From the NCBI GenBank assembly GCA_038749025.1, contig JBCDIL010000008.1, positions 1-64,000 of the forward strand: a stretch of DNA of 64,000 bases, in the 5' to 3' direction. This DNA is from JBCAXA01 sp038749025 (GTDB lineage: Bacteria; Pseudomonadota; Gammaproteobacteria; Steroidobacterales; Woeseiaceae). Under the pieces are notes generated by a model. The model ran no database searches. It was not told the DNA's origin and worked only from the letters and a program-made list of their open reading frames with translations. The first letter of the stretch is position 1. Each line of letters opens with the position of its first letter. Position numbers and translations under genes: made by a program. This document shows, one piece after another, positions 25,315-33,199 of this stretch.

Positions 25315-26856
25315 ATGAAAATCGGAGTACCGAGAGAAACGTTTGCCGGTGAGGCCCGCGTGGCCACAACGCCGAGCGTTGCGGCAGAGCTGATCAAGCT
25401 TGGCTACGAAATCATCGTCGAGAAAAAAGCCGGCGAGGCGGCGAGCTTCGCCGACAACGACTACCGTGATGCGGGTTGCGAAATCGGTCGGTCGGCGAAA
25501 TCGGTCTATGACGCCGCCGATATCGTTTTGAAAGTTCGGGCACCGAGCGCGGCTGAGCTAAAGAAACTTCGCGATGAGCAAACGCTCGTTGCATTTATTT
25601 GGCCAGCCCAAAACGAAGCGCTACTCAGCGAATTCAACGATAAACGAATGACAGTGCTCGCGATGGATAGCGTGCCACGTATTTCGCGCGCCCAGAAAAT
25701 GGATGCACTGAGCTCGATGGCCAACATCGGCGGCTATCGCGCCATCATCGAAGCCGCTCAACACTTTGGTCGCTTTTTTACCGGCCAGATCACGGCGGCC
25801 GGTAAGATCCCGCCCGCCAAAGTACTCGTTATCGGCGCTGGCGTTGCCGGCTTAGCAGCGATCGGTACGGCACGAAACATGGGTGCGATTGTCCGTGCTT
25901 TCGATACTCGCCCCGAGGTCAAGGAGCAGGTCGAGTCGATGGATGCCGAGTTCCTCGAGCTCGATTTCGAGGAAGAGGAGGACGGCAGCGGCGAGGGCGG
26001 CTACGCGAAAGTGATGAGCAAAGCGTTCATCGAGGCAGAGATGGCGCTTTTCGCCGAGCAAGCCCGCGATGTCGACATCATCGTTACCACGGCGCTTATC
26101 CCGGGCAAGCCGGCGCCGACATTGATCACGACCGAGATGGTCAAATCGATGCGTGCCGGCAGTGTCATCGTCGACCTTGCCGCAGAGCAAGGCGGCAACT
26201 GCGAACTCACCGAAAAAGATACCGTGGTTGTCGAGCACGATGTTTCGATCGTTGGCTACACCGACTTGCCCAGTCGTCTTGCAACGCAGTCGAGCCAGCT
26301 TTACGGCACGAACCTGCGACATCTCTTAACGGATATGACGCCCGAGAAAGACGGGCAACTGGTCGTCAACATGGACGACGAGGTCGTGCGCGGTGCAACG
26401 GTTTGTACCGGCGGCGAGATCACCTGGCCGCCACCGCCGCCGAAGCTCTCGGCGGCACCGCAGGCAAAACCAGCGCCGGCGCCGCAACCGGCCGTTACCG
26501 AACCCGACAAGCCGTCGCCGTTCGGCCCGATTGTGGCCGTCGTCGTCGGCGCTTTGGCCTTGCTCGGGCTTGGGTCGGTCGCGCCGCCGTCGTTCATGGC
26601 CCATTTCACCGTGTTCGTCCTCGCCTGCTTTATCGGCTATATGGTGATCTGGAATGTCACGCCGGCGCTGCACACCCCGTTGATGAGTGTGACCAATGCA
26701 ATTTCAAGCATCATTATCATCGGTGCGTTGCTGCAAGTCTCTTCGCCGCGTGGATTCATCGTGTTCCTGGCCGGAATAACGGTGTTGATAACCGCGATCA
26801 ATATCGTCGGGGGGTTCGCCGTAACCCGCCGTATGCTCGACATGTTTAGGAAGTAG
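25315..26856 (+). CDS. pntA: NAD(P) transhydrogenase alpha subunit
   Basis: A 513-residue PntA, near the E. coli length. Residues 1 to about 380 form the NAD(H)-binding domain I (MKIGVPRETFAGEARVA start, VLVIGAGVAGLAAIGTARNM). A Pro/Ala linker leads to four C-terminal membrane helices of domain II. With PntB it uses the proton gradient to make NADPH from NADH. CAGGA precedes ATG 25315. A GC hairpin in the leader (25260-25278) lacks a T-run. Confidence 0.95.
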   Translation: MKIGVPRETFAGEARVATTPSVAAELIKLGYEIIVEKKAGEAASFADNDYRDAGCEIGRSAKSVYDAADIVLKVRAPSAAELKKLRDEQTLVAFIWPAQNEALLSEFNDKRMTVLAMDSVPRISRAQKMDALSSMANIGGYRAIIEAAQHFGRFFTGQITAAGKIPPAKVLVIGAGVAGLAAIGTARNMGAIVRAFDTRPEVKEQVESMDAEFLELDFEEEEDGSGEGGYAKVMSKAFIEAEMALFAEQARDVDIIVTTALIPGKPAPTLITTEMVKSMRAGSVIVDLAAEQGGNCELTEKDTVVVEHDVSIVGYTDLPSRLATQSSQLYGTNLRHLLTDMTPEKDGQLVVNMDDEVVRGATVCTGGEITWPPPPPKLSAAPQAKPAPAPQPAVTEPDKPSPFGPIVAVVVGALALLGLGSVAPPSFMAHFTVFVLACFIGYMVIWNVTPALHTPLMSVTNAISSIIIIGALLQVSSPRGFIVFLAGITVLITAINIVGGFAVTRRMLDMFRK

Positions 26857-26860
26857 GTCG

Positions 26861-28255
26861 ATGAGCCAAGGTGTAATAACGGTCTGCTACATCGCAGCCA
26901 CGATTCTGTTCATTCTTGCGCTGGGCGGCCTGTCGAATCAGGAAACGGCACGACGCGGCAATCTGTACGGCATGGCCGGTATGGCGATCGCTGTGTTCGC
27001 GACGATTTTTGGTGTCGTTACGGACAACTTCGTCTGGTTGGTGCTGATGCTCCTCGCTGGCGGTTGGATCGGTCTCACGCTAGCGCGTCGCGTGCAGATG
27101 ACCGAGATGCCGGAGCTTGTTGCCATTCTTCACAGTCTGGTCGGTATGGCCGCCGTGTTTGTCGGCTACGCCAGTTTCCTCGATCCCAATGCATCGTTCG
27201 AAGGCATTGAGAAAACGATTCACGATATCGAGATTTACGTCGGTATCTTGATCGGTGCCGTGACGTTTTCCGGGTCGGTTGTCGCTTTTGGCAAGCTGTC
27301 CGGGCGTATTGGCGGTTCGCCGCTGCTATTACCGGCGCGACATTGGTTGAACCTTGGGCTGCTCATTTTGGCGATCCTCGTCGGTCGTTCATTCGTTGAC
27401 GGGGCGGCCGAGGGTGCCGGCACCTGGTCGCTCATCTTCATGACGTTGCTGGCGCTTGCTTTCGGCGTGCATATGGTTATGGCGATCGGCGGCGCCGATA
27501 TGCCGGTTGTCGTTTCGATGCTGAACAGCTATTCGGGTTGGGCAGCCTCGGCCACCGGCTTCATGTTGGCCAACGATTTGTTGATCGTGACTGGGGCGCT
27601 AGTGGGCTCGAGTGGTGCGATTTTGTCATACATCATGTGCCGCGCGATGAACCGACAATTTCTCGCCGTTATCGCCGGTGGCTTCGGGACCGGCAGTGGC
27701 ACAAGTTCGTCAGGCGCGGCGGAGGTAGACGGCGAAATTGTCGCAATTGAGGCGGCGGAAACAGCCGACCTACTAACGTCGGCGAAACAGGTCATGATCA
27801 TTCCAGGTTACGGAATGGCAGTCGCTCAGGCACAGCACACCGTTTACGAAATCACGAAGCGACTTCGCGACAAAGGGGTCAGTGTGCGGTTTGGCATTCA
27901 TCCAGTGGCGGGTCGCATGCCTGGCCACATGAACGTGTTGCTTGCCGAAGCGCGTGTACCTTACGACATCGTATTCGAGATGGATGAAATCAACGAGGAC
28001 TTTCCGGACGTCGATGTCTCGGTTGTCATTGGCGCGAATGACATCGTTAATCCGTCAGCTCAAGAGGTACCCGATAGTCCGATCGCCGGTATGCCGGTCC
28101 TTGAAGTATGGAAAGGCGCGACGACTATCGTCCTGAAACGGTCGATGGCGACCGGTTATGCCGGCGTGCAAAACCCGCTGTTCTTCAAGGACAACACACG
28201 GATGTTGTTTGGTGACGCCAAAGAGTCGCTCGATGCGGTGCTGAAATCGATTTGA
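26861..28255 (+). CDS. pntB: NAD(P) transhydrogenase beta subunit
   Basis: 464 residues, matching PntB. About eight N-terminal membrane helices are followed by the NADP(H)-binding domain III with IIPGYGMAVAQAQH, RFGIHPVAGRMPGHMNVLLAEA and GANDIVNPSAQ. It starts four bases after pntA, with GGAAGTAGG as ribosome site. It provides the NADPH side of the proton-coupled transhydrogenase in the inner membrane. Confidence 0.95.
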   Translation: MSQGVITVCYIAATILFILALGGLSNQETARRGNLYGMAGMAIAVFATIFGVVTDNFVWLVLMLLAGGWIGLTLARRVQMTEMPELVAILHSLVGMAAVFVGYASFLDPNASFEGIEKTIHDIEIYVGILIGAVTFSGSVVAFGKLSGRIGGSPLLLPARHWLNLGLLILAILVGRSFVDGAAEGAGTWSLIFMTLLALAFGVHMVMAIGGADMPVVVSMLNSYSGWAASATGFMLANDLLIVTGALVGSSGAILSYIMCRAMNRQFLAVIAGGFGTGSGTSSSGAAEVDGEIVAIEAAETADLLTSAKQVMIIPGYGMAVAQAQHTVYEITKRLRDKGVSVRFGIHPVAGRMPGHMNVLLAEARVPYDIVFEMDEINEDFPDVDVSVVIGANDIVNPSAQEVPDSPIAGMPVLEVWKGATTIVLKRSMATGYAGVQNPLFFKDNTRMLFGDAKESLDAVLKSI

Positions 28256-28298
28256 TAGGCGAGCGTTCGCAGCGACGAATTGCATTGAGTAGAGCGGC

Positions 28299-28772
28299 AT
28301 GACGCGACAAGCAGAGCGGCGTGCGCTGCGCGATGTGTTCGGTTGCTTTGCAACCGGCGTGTGCGTCATTACGACGACGAGTGCTGCTGGTGAGCCAGTC
28401 GGTATGACGGTCAACAGCTTTAACAGTGTGTCTTTGGCACCACCGCTCGTCTCGTGGTGCATTGGCCACGAGTCGTCCTGTTTTGAGCACTTCGATAGCG
28501 CTCGTCCGTTCAATATCCATATTTTGGCGCGCGACCAGGAGCCTCTATCGCGAGCCTTCGCTGAACGGGGCGGTCAGCCCTTTCGTGCTGTTAGCTGGCA
28601 GCAGGATGCCTCTGGCACGCCGTTACTCAACGATTGTCCGGTCCGTCTTTACTGCGTACCGCATGAACGCATAGAGGCCGGCGATCATGTGCTTATCATC
28701 GGCGCGGTTAACGGTTTCGAGATCGCCGATCAGCAGCCACTCGTGTTTTATCGGGGCGCTTACACCGGCTAG
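28299..28772 (+). CDS. Flavin reductase-like domain protein
   Basis: 157 residues of the flavin reductase (split-barrel FMN-binding) family, with FATGVCVITT near residue 17, MTVNSFNSVSLAPPLV and FNIHILARDQEPLSRAFA. Such proteins supply reduced FMN to two-component monooxygenases. No oxygenase component lies beside it; the FAD monooxygenase at 54.5 kb is a single-component type. It starts 43 bp after pntB, and only a weak ribosome site is visible. Confidence 0.85.
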   Translation: MTRQAERRALRDVFGCFATGVCVITTTSAAGEPVGMTVNSFNSVSLAPPLVSWCIGHESSCFEHFDSARPFNIHILARDQEPLSRAFAERGGQPFRAVSWQQDASGTPLLNDCPVRLYCVPHERIEAGDHVLIIGAVNGFEIADQQPLVFYRGAYTG

Positions 28773-28811
28773 CACTTGCGTGGCCGCTCGATTGTTGCCG
28801 ACAATGGCCGC

Positions 28812-28967
28812 ATGAAAAAACGCACCGGCAAGAAAATCGGCACGCCGAATGCACTGCTAGCGGCCGTACGCACGCCGGCGTTGCGCCAGCGCGTTGTTGC
28901 CGATAAAACACGTTACCGGCGTAAAGGCAAGAACGCGCAACGCTGGCGACGTGACGTCGATCAGTAA
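28812..28967 (+). CDS. arfA: ArfA-like ribosome rescue factor (candidate)
   Basis: A very basic 51-residue protein. Its C-terminal half reads ALLAAVRTPALRQRV and then RYRRKGKN, closely following the ArfA pattern ALL-x2-PLFRxRV ... RKGKH seen in E. coli. ArfA recruits release factor 2 to ribosomes stalled on non-stop mRNAs. The product lacks the hydrophobic tail of unprocessed E. coli ArfA and is close to the active, trimmed length. ATG 28812 has no good ribosome site. A long imperfect hairpin lies within the coding sequence. The assignment rests on the short motif, so it is tentative. Confidence 0.55.
   Translation: MKKRTGKKIGTPNALLAAVRTPALRQRVVADKTRYRRKGKNAQRWRRDVDQ
28884..28948 (+). other. 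Predicted mRNA stem-loop inside the arfA-like gene
   Basis: CGCCAGCG (28884-28891) pairs with CGCTGGCG (28941-28948), and 28892-28901 pairs with 28926-28935 at nine of ten positions. A 5-base bulge lies on the 3' side and the loop is about 24 bases. In E. coli, arfA mRNA is cut in a coding-region hairpin by RNase III so that the protein is made from a non-stop message. A similar role here is inference. Confidence 0.4.
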
Positions 28968-28976
28968 ACCGCGACG

Positions 28977-29477
28977 TTAGTATTCGTAGATTTCGAGAAT
29001 CTCGCCGCGCAGCGTGTAACTCGCTTCGCCTACGTTGCTGCGATGCGTTTCCGTGATCATCGTTCCGGTTACCCAGAACGGTTCCCAAATCGACTCCAGT
29101 TCGACAGGTTCCTCGAACGTGACATAGACAATCTGGTTGGGCGGCGGTGGTGGCAAGTGAATGCAGGCGCCAAAGTACGGGACCAGCAAGAAGCTCGACA
29201 CGGCGGAACCGTTGATGTCGAGCGGTACGACAAATCCGGGAATCTTGACGTTTTGATTGTTTAACTCGTCAACAACCCCGGAAGATGCAGCTTGATAGTC
29301 ATCAAACAACCGCTGTACTTGATCCATAGGTTGGCTGTGATCAATAACAAACTCCGGTGTACCTTCCGGCAGGAGGTCCTCCCAGGCCAGCAAACGCGGT
29401 TCTTCTTCAGCGACCAGCGGCGTTGCCATGAGCAGCGCCACAAGAGCCAATCCCGATTGGATTGAAATTGTCTTCAT
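28977..29477 (-). CDS. DUF3299 periplasmic protein, zinc-cluster partner
   Basis: 166 residues with a signal peptide (MKTISIQSGLALVALLMATPLVA). The DUF3299 core includes IPGFVVPLD and FGACIHLPPPPPNQIV, with a conserved Cys and His. This domain is found in zinc-responsive clusters with DUF2796 proteins and MacB-like ABC transporters. It is the last gene of the minus-strand cluster 32199-28977 and converges on the arfA-like gene. The biochemical role is unknown. Confidence 0.82.
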   Translation of the reverse strand: MKTISIQSGLALVALLMATPLVAEEEPRLLAWEDLLPEGTPEFVIDHSQPMDQVQRLFDDYQAASSGVVDELNNQNVKIPGFVVPLDINGSAVSSFLLVPYFGACIHLPPPPPNQIVYVTFEEPVELESIWEPFWVTGTMITETHRSNVGEASYTLRGEILEIYEY

Positions 29478-29502
29478 ACGCTTATAGACCTCGCCGGGCC
29501 CA

Positions 29503-30771
29503 TCAGGTTCGGACCGTTAGTCCATCGGCTAACGAGTAACGGTACGCGCGCCATGCCGGTAGGGCGCCCAGTATAGCGGCCGCAGCGGCCACAACAATGA
29601 CCACGGTCGTGTCGAACCATCCGGGCCCACCACCGGCCAAGTACAAGCCGAAGCGCTCGAGTATGAACGGGCGGGCGAACCACATTGCGCCATGGATAAC
29701 GCCGACGCCAACAACACCGGCGATTAAAGCGAGAAGCCAAGCTTCGACGATCAACAGGGCGAACACAAGACCGGGTCCTGCACCCACCGCGCGTAGTACG
29801 GCCATCTCACGGCGGCGCTCGGCAAGGCTAGTAAGTAAAGTCGTGAGTAGGCCGATGAGCCCGCCTACGACAACGAACGCGCTGACCGCAAATAGCGCCG
29901 TTTCGGCGACACCGACTAGGCGCCATAACTCCTGCAACGCGACACCGGGAATAATGGCAAGCAGCGGCTCACCGGTGAATTCGTTCACCGCCCGCTGCAG
30001 CCCGAAAATTGCGATTCGCGACTCCATACCGACGACGAATGCGGTGATCGACGTCGGCTTTAAGGCGTCCTGCTCCGCGTCAGCGGCGACCACCGGTAGC
30101 CGGGCGGCCGGTGTGCGGGCCCACCCGTTATGAACCGCCTCGATACCGGCGAGCGAGACATGAACGGTGCGATCTACCGGTGTCCCCGTCCGTTGCAAGA
30201 CGCCCGACACCGTGAACGGCAGTTCGGTGTGTTGCTGGAAACTGGTGGCCCCTAGCCCGTGCGAGACAACGATTGGGTCGCCGGTTGAGTAACCGAGAGC
30301 CGCTGCCACGTCGGCGCCGATCACGGCGTCTGTCACCCATTTAAACGGCGCGCCGTCGGCGAACGTAAGTGCTCGGTCGTCGGCGAAGCGGTAATGCTGA
30401 AAATAGGCATCCGTTGTACCCATTACCCGGAAGCCACGATGCGAATCGCCGAGTGAAATGGGAATTGTCCATGCGACATCGTCGCGCGCCGCGATGCGTT
30501 GGTAGTTATCAAAGCTGACGTTATTCGTCGGGTCGCCGATGCGAAACACGGAGTACAGCAACAGGTTCAATTGGCCACTGCGCGCGCCGACGATCAAATC
30601 GGCACCGGAAATTGTATTCGTAAAGCCACGCTTCGCTTCGGTTCGAACCTGTTCTACGCCAACAACCAACGCCACGCTGACCGCAATCGACAAAACCGTT
30701 AACGTCGCTGTTAGTCGTCGATTCGCGAGACTGCGCGCGGCCAGCGACAGTGTAAGACCCAGTCTATTCAT
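29503..30771 (-). CDS. ABC transporter permease, FtsX/MacB type
   Basis: A 422-residue permease with one N-terminal membrane helix (about 20-40), a large periplasmic domain (about 45-280) and three C-terminal helices typical of FtsX-like permeases. GADLIVGARSGQLNLLLYSVF near residue 55 is a recurrent motif in this family. Its ATG lies inside the end of the ATPase gene (8-bp overlap), so the two form one transporter. The cluster suggests zinc or envelope-related export or mechanotransmission. Confidence 0.88.
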   Translation of the reverse strand: MNRLGLTLSLAARSLANRRLTATLTVLSIAVSVALVVGVEQVRTEAKRGFTNTISGADLIVGARSGQLNLLLYSVFRIGDPTNNVSFDNYQRIAARDDVAWTIPISLGDSHRGFRVMGTTDAYFQHYRFADDRALTFADGAPFKWVTDAVIGADVAAALGYSTGDPIVVSHGLGATSFQQHTELPFTVSGVLQRTGTPVDRTVHVSLAGIEAVHNGWARTPAARLPVVAADAEQDALKPTSITAFVVGMESRIAIFGLQRAVNEFTGEPLLAIIPGVALQELWRLVGVAETALFAVSAFVVVGGLIGLLTTLLTSLAERRREMAVLRAVGAGPGLVFALLIVEAWLLALIAGVVGVGVIHGAMWFARPFILERFGLYLAGGGPGWFDTTVVIVVAAAAAILGALPAWRAYRYSLADGLTVRT

Positions 30772-31489
30772 CCGCTGCCGTCGCCGCGTGATTCAGCTCA
30801 CTGAGTGTCAGGCGCCTATCAAACGCGCTCGCCAGTGCCGGGTCATGACTGACAAACAGGACCGATGTTTCGGTTCGGTCGCACTCTGCGATGACGAGGT
30901 CGATAAAGCGCTGGCGAGTCTTGGTATCGAGTGCACTGGTGGGTTCGTCGGCAATCAGCAGTGCCGGTTCGCCGATGAGTGCCCGCGCCGCGGCTACCCG
31001 TTGTTGTTGGCCAATGCTGAGCTCGGTAACCGGTCGCTGATGGAGGGCCGGCGCTAAGCCGAGTTGCTCCAAGAGCCGTATGGCGGTAGCTCGCAGCGCA
31101 CCGGGTTCCTCACCCGCGCGCGCCATCCGGGGGACTGAAAACCGACATGGCAACAAGACATTGTCGACCAGTGACAAATAGGGCAACAAATTGAACATCT
31201 GAAACACAAAGCCGATATTATCGGCGCGAAACCGATCTCGCTCTGCGGCAGACATCGCGCCAACGTCGTGATCGAGCACGTGTAGCGTTCCAGACGTTGG
31301 GACTAAGATACCGCCGATAAGTCCAAGCAACGTGCTCTTGCCGCTGCCGCTCGGCCCTTCAACAAACACCCGCTCGCCGGCACCGATTTCCAGCGAGTCA
31401 ATATTGATGACCGGTGAGCCGCCGACATACTCAAAGACGAGTGCGTCCGCTTGGACCGCCGCGGCCGCGCCTTTGGCCGATTCGCTCAC
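30764..31489 (-). CDS. ABC transporter ATP-binding protein, LolD/MacB type
   Basis: A 241-residue ATPase with Walker A GPSGSGKST, signature LSIGQQQRVAAARAL, and Walker B LLIADEPTSALD followed by H-loop FVSHD. It energises the overlapping FtsX-type permease. The start is GTG at 31489, 6 bp from the DUF2796 gene stop. It is the second gene of the four-gene zinc-type cluster. Confidence 0.92.
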   Translation of the reverse strand: MSESAKGAAAAVQADALVFEYVGGSPVINIDSLEIGAGERVFVEGPSGSGKSTLLGLIGGILVPTSGTLHVLDHDVGAMSAAERDRFRADNIGFVFQMFNLLPYLSLVDNVLLPCRFSVPRMARAGEEPGALRATAIRLLEQLGLAPALHQRPVTELSIGQQQRVAAARALIGEPALLIADEPTSALDTKTRQRFIDLVIAECDRTETSVLFVSHDPALASAFDRRLTLSELNHAATAADE

Positions 31490-31494
31490 GGCGT

Positions 31495-32199
31495 TTACAG
31501 CGATGACAAATCGAGTGCGGTAGCCTCACGAGTCAGCTCAACCGAAACGACGCCGCGTTCGCCAACGGCTTGAACATCGATGTGTTCGATGCCGGGAAAG
31601 GTGCGGAATGCCGGGACATCGATCGACGTCATCGCGGCGGATTGCGTGCAAACAAAGTCGTAGGTAACGGCGATGTCATTGTGCTGCTCGTCGCCGTGAT
31701 GGTCATCGCCGTGATGGGCATCGCCGTGATGGTCATCGCCGTGATGGTCATCGCCGTGATGGGCATCGGCGTGCTGCTCGTCGCCGTGATGGTCGTCATC
31801 ATGGTGTTTGTCGTCGTGGTCGTGTCCTTCGTGATCATCGTCATGCTGAGCGCTGACGATGTAGTCGGGTCCTTCGACCTGGATCCGCGATTCTGCGTTG
31901 AGTACGCAGTTGGCGCTTGCCGGTAAGCGAACTATATGACCAGGCGCTTGTAGCATATCCCGAAGCGAACTGGCAGCGCCGCGTTGCGCCGCGGTTTGCG
32001 GTTCGTGCTCGAACCCGATCAGATTGGCGAGTGGCGACTTAAACTCGATCCGCATTTGCTCGCCATCGATAGCGATCGACAGGTTCGACGCGCCGTGTTC
32101 GTGTGCGTCTTCAGCAACTGCTGTGCTAGCTGCCGCTGTTGCTAATACGATCGTACAGGCGATCGATGCACGCTTCGTTCCGAATTTTCCATTGGTCAT
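31495..32199 (-). CDS. zrgA: DUF2796/ZrgA-family periplasmic zinc-binding protein
   Basis: 234 residues. A signal peptide ends at AVA, followed by EDAHEHGASNLSIAIDG, the conserved DUF2796 opening with His ligands. The middle (about 125-185) is a low-complexity His/Asp region built on HHGDD-type pentads, a likely metal-binding stretch. ZrgA was described in Vibrio cholerae as the periplasmic part of a second zinc-uptake system, with neighbours like those here. ATG 32199 follows AAAGG. It heads the cluster; zinc-dependent control is expected, but I see no clear Zur box. Confidence 0.85.
   Translation of the reverse strand: MTNGKFGTKRASIACTIVLATAAASTAVAEDAHEHGASNLSIAIDGEQMRIEFKSPLANLIGFEHEPQTAAQRGAASSLRDMLQAPGHIVRLPASANCVLNAESRIQVEGPDYIVSAQHDDDHEGHDHDDKHHDDDHHGDEQHADAHHGDDHHGDDHHGDAHHGDDHHGDEQHNDIAVTYDFVCTQSAAMTSIDVPAFRTFPGIEHIDVQAVGERGVVSVELTREATALDLSSL
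31681..31800 (-). repeat. 15-bp tandem repeat coding for His/Asp pentads
   Basis: Eight consecutive 15-bp units, typified on the plus strand by GTGATGGTCATCGCC, lie within the zrgA coding sequence. Each codes for a pentad such as GDDHH, GDAHH or GDEQH. The multiple-of-three unit lets copy number change without a frameshift, so metal-binding capacity may vary between strains. Confidence 0.9.
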
Positions 32200-32566
32200 C
32201 GTTGAAACCTTTACGTTATTCCTGCGCAAATTGACCACAAAAGTGTTGTTGTGGTTCCCCGCGGACTGCACCGTATCGACGCAATAGACCGTCAACGTCG
32301 AACGTTAGCAGCACTCCGCGGTGAGTGCTATGGCGGTCCAAGTGATTGACACAGTTCCAAAGCTTATCTGGGATCGCCGTCGACTCGATCGAATTCCGGA
32401 TGGTGCACGTTGCTGGCGCGTTATGGTGCAACGGCTACGCAAACAAACCGTGATTGCGTTCACCGTCCATTCAGTGGCAATACTGTAGCGTCACTCGAAC
32501 GGCTGCCGGCCAGCCGATACCGCCAGCCGCAGCCTGCCGTCGCCGCAAGCGAGGAGGAAACGCTGC
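32200..32566. other. Intergenic region between zrgA and the next plus-strand operon
   Basis: 367 bp without a convincing gene. It must carry the divergent promoters of zrgA and of the gene at 32567. The only clear structure is a 7-bp inverted repeat, ACCACAA/TTGTGGT (32234-32240 with 32249-32255), about 35 bp upstream of zrgA. The plus-strand gene has a strong AGGAGGA site at its end. Confidence 0.5.
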
Positions 32567-33199
32567 ATGGTCCGAAGCTCAGATACCAACGACGTGATCG
32601 CCGTGCAAAGTTTGCGCGACTACTTTCGCCGCACCGTTGAGGCATCGGTACAGCGCCAAGGTGTCGACCTTGAGCCGCAAGCTGAGCACTACGTTGTTAA
32701 CCTGCTTACGCTGTTTTCGCGTTCCGAAGATCTGTTCGAGGATCACGGCGATTACTATGGCTTAGCGCCGCTAGCGACGATGCTCGCCGCGGCTACCGAG
32801 GCCAGAACGTCCGAGGAACGTTCGGCGCAATTGCAACGATTAGGCGACGTCGCCTTGTTCGTCGCCGGTTGTTGGTTTGATTCACTGCACGAGACCGCCG
32901 TTGACCATCAGTACTACATACGCATGGGCGGGGGCGCGTACTCGTCCTTGTCCGACTCTCTCGGTACATCGACACGACAAGCGGCGCTGGCAAGCGTCTT
33001 CGCAGAGCTAGCGCAGAAATTTCAGCCGCTTGTCGATGTGTTGCAGGATGTGTGTGAGCGTGGCTCGTCTAGCCGTGACTCGAATCTACTGAAGGTGTAC
33101 GCGTACTGGCAGCGCACGGGTTCGAAGCGTGCTTACGCGGAGCTTGTTGCCAATAATATTCGACCGATCGAATCTGCGCATAAGTTTCGCAGTCACTAG
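32567..33199 (+). CDS. Unrecognised helical protein, first of a coupled pair
   Basis: 210 residues, soluble, with no signal or membrane segment, predicted mostly helical. I do not recognise a domain. Notable segments are HYVVNLLTLFSRSEDLF near residue 45 and GDVALFVAGCWFDSL near 105, followed by YYIRMGGGAYSSLS. A strong AGGAGGA ribosome site precedes ATG 32567. Its TAG stop overlaps the GTG start of the next gene by one base, so the two are coupled. Confidence 0.7.
   Translation: MVRSSDTNDVIAVQSLRDYFRRTVEASVQRQGVDLEPQAEHYVVNLLTLFSRSEDLFEDHGDYYGLAPLATMLAAATEARTSEERSAQLQRLGDVALFVAGCWFDSLHETAVDHQYYIRMGGGAYSSLSDSLGTSTRQAALASVFAELAQKFQPLVDVLQDVCERGSSSRDSNLLKVYAYWQRTGSKRAYAELVANNIRPIESAHKFRSH

Noticed and set aside
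31681..31800. Possible CRISPR or minisatellite array
   Set aside because: The units are contiguous, 15 bp long and in frame within zrgA, with no spacers. It is a coding repeat.
31570..31926. Plus-strand open frame of 118 residues with repeated hydrophobic units
   Set aside because: It is the antisense of the His/Asp repeat in zrgA. The repeat codons read as hydrophobic residues on the other strand; there is no ribosome site or family match.
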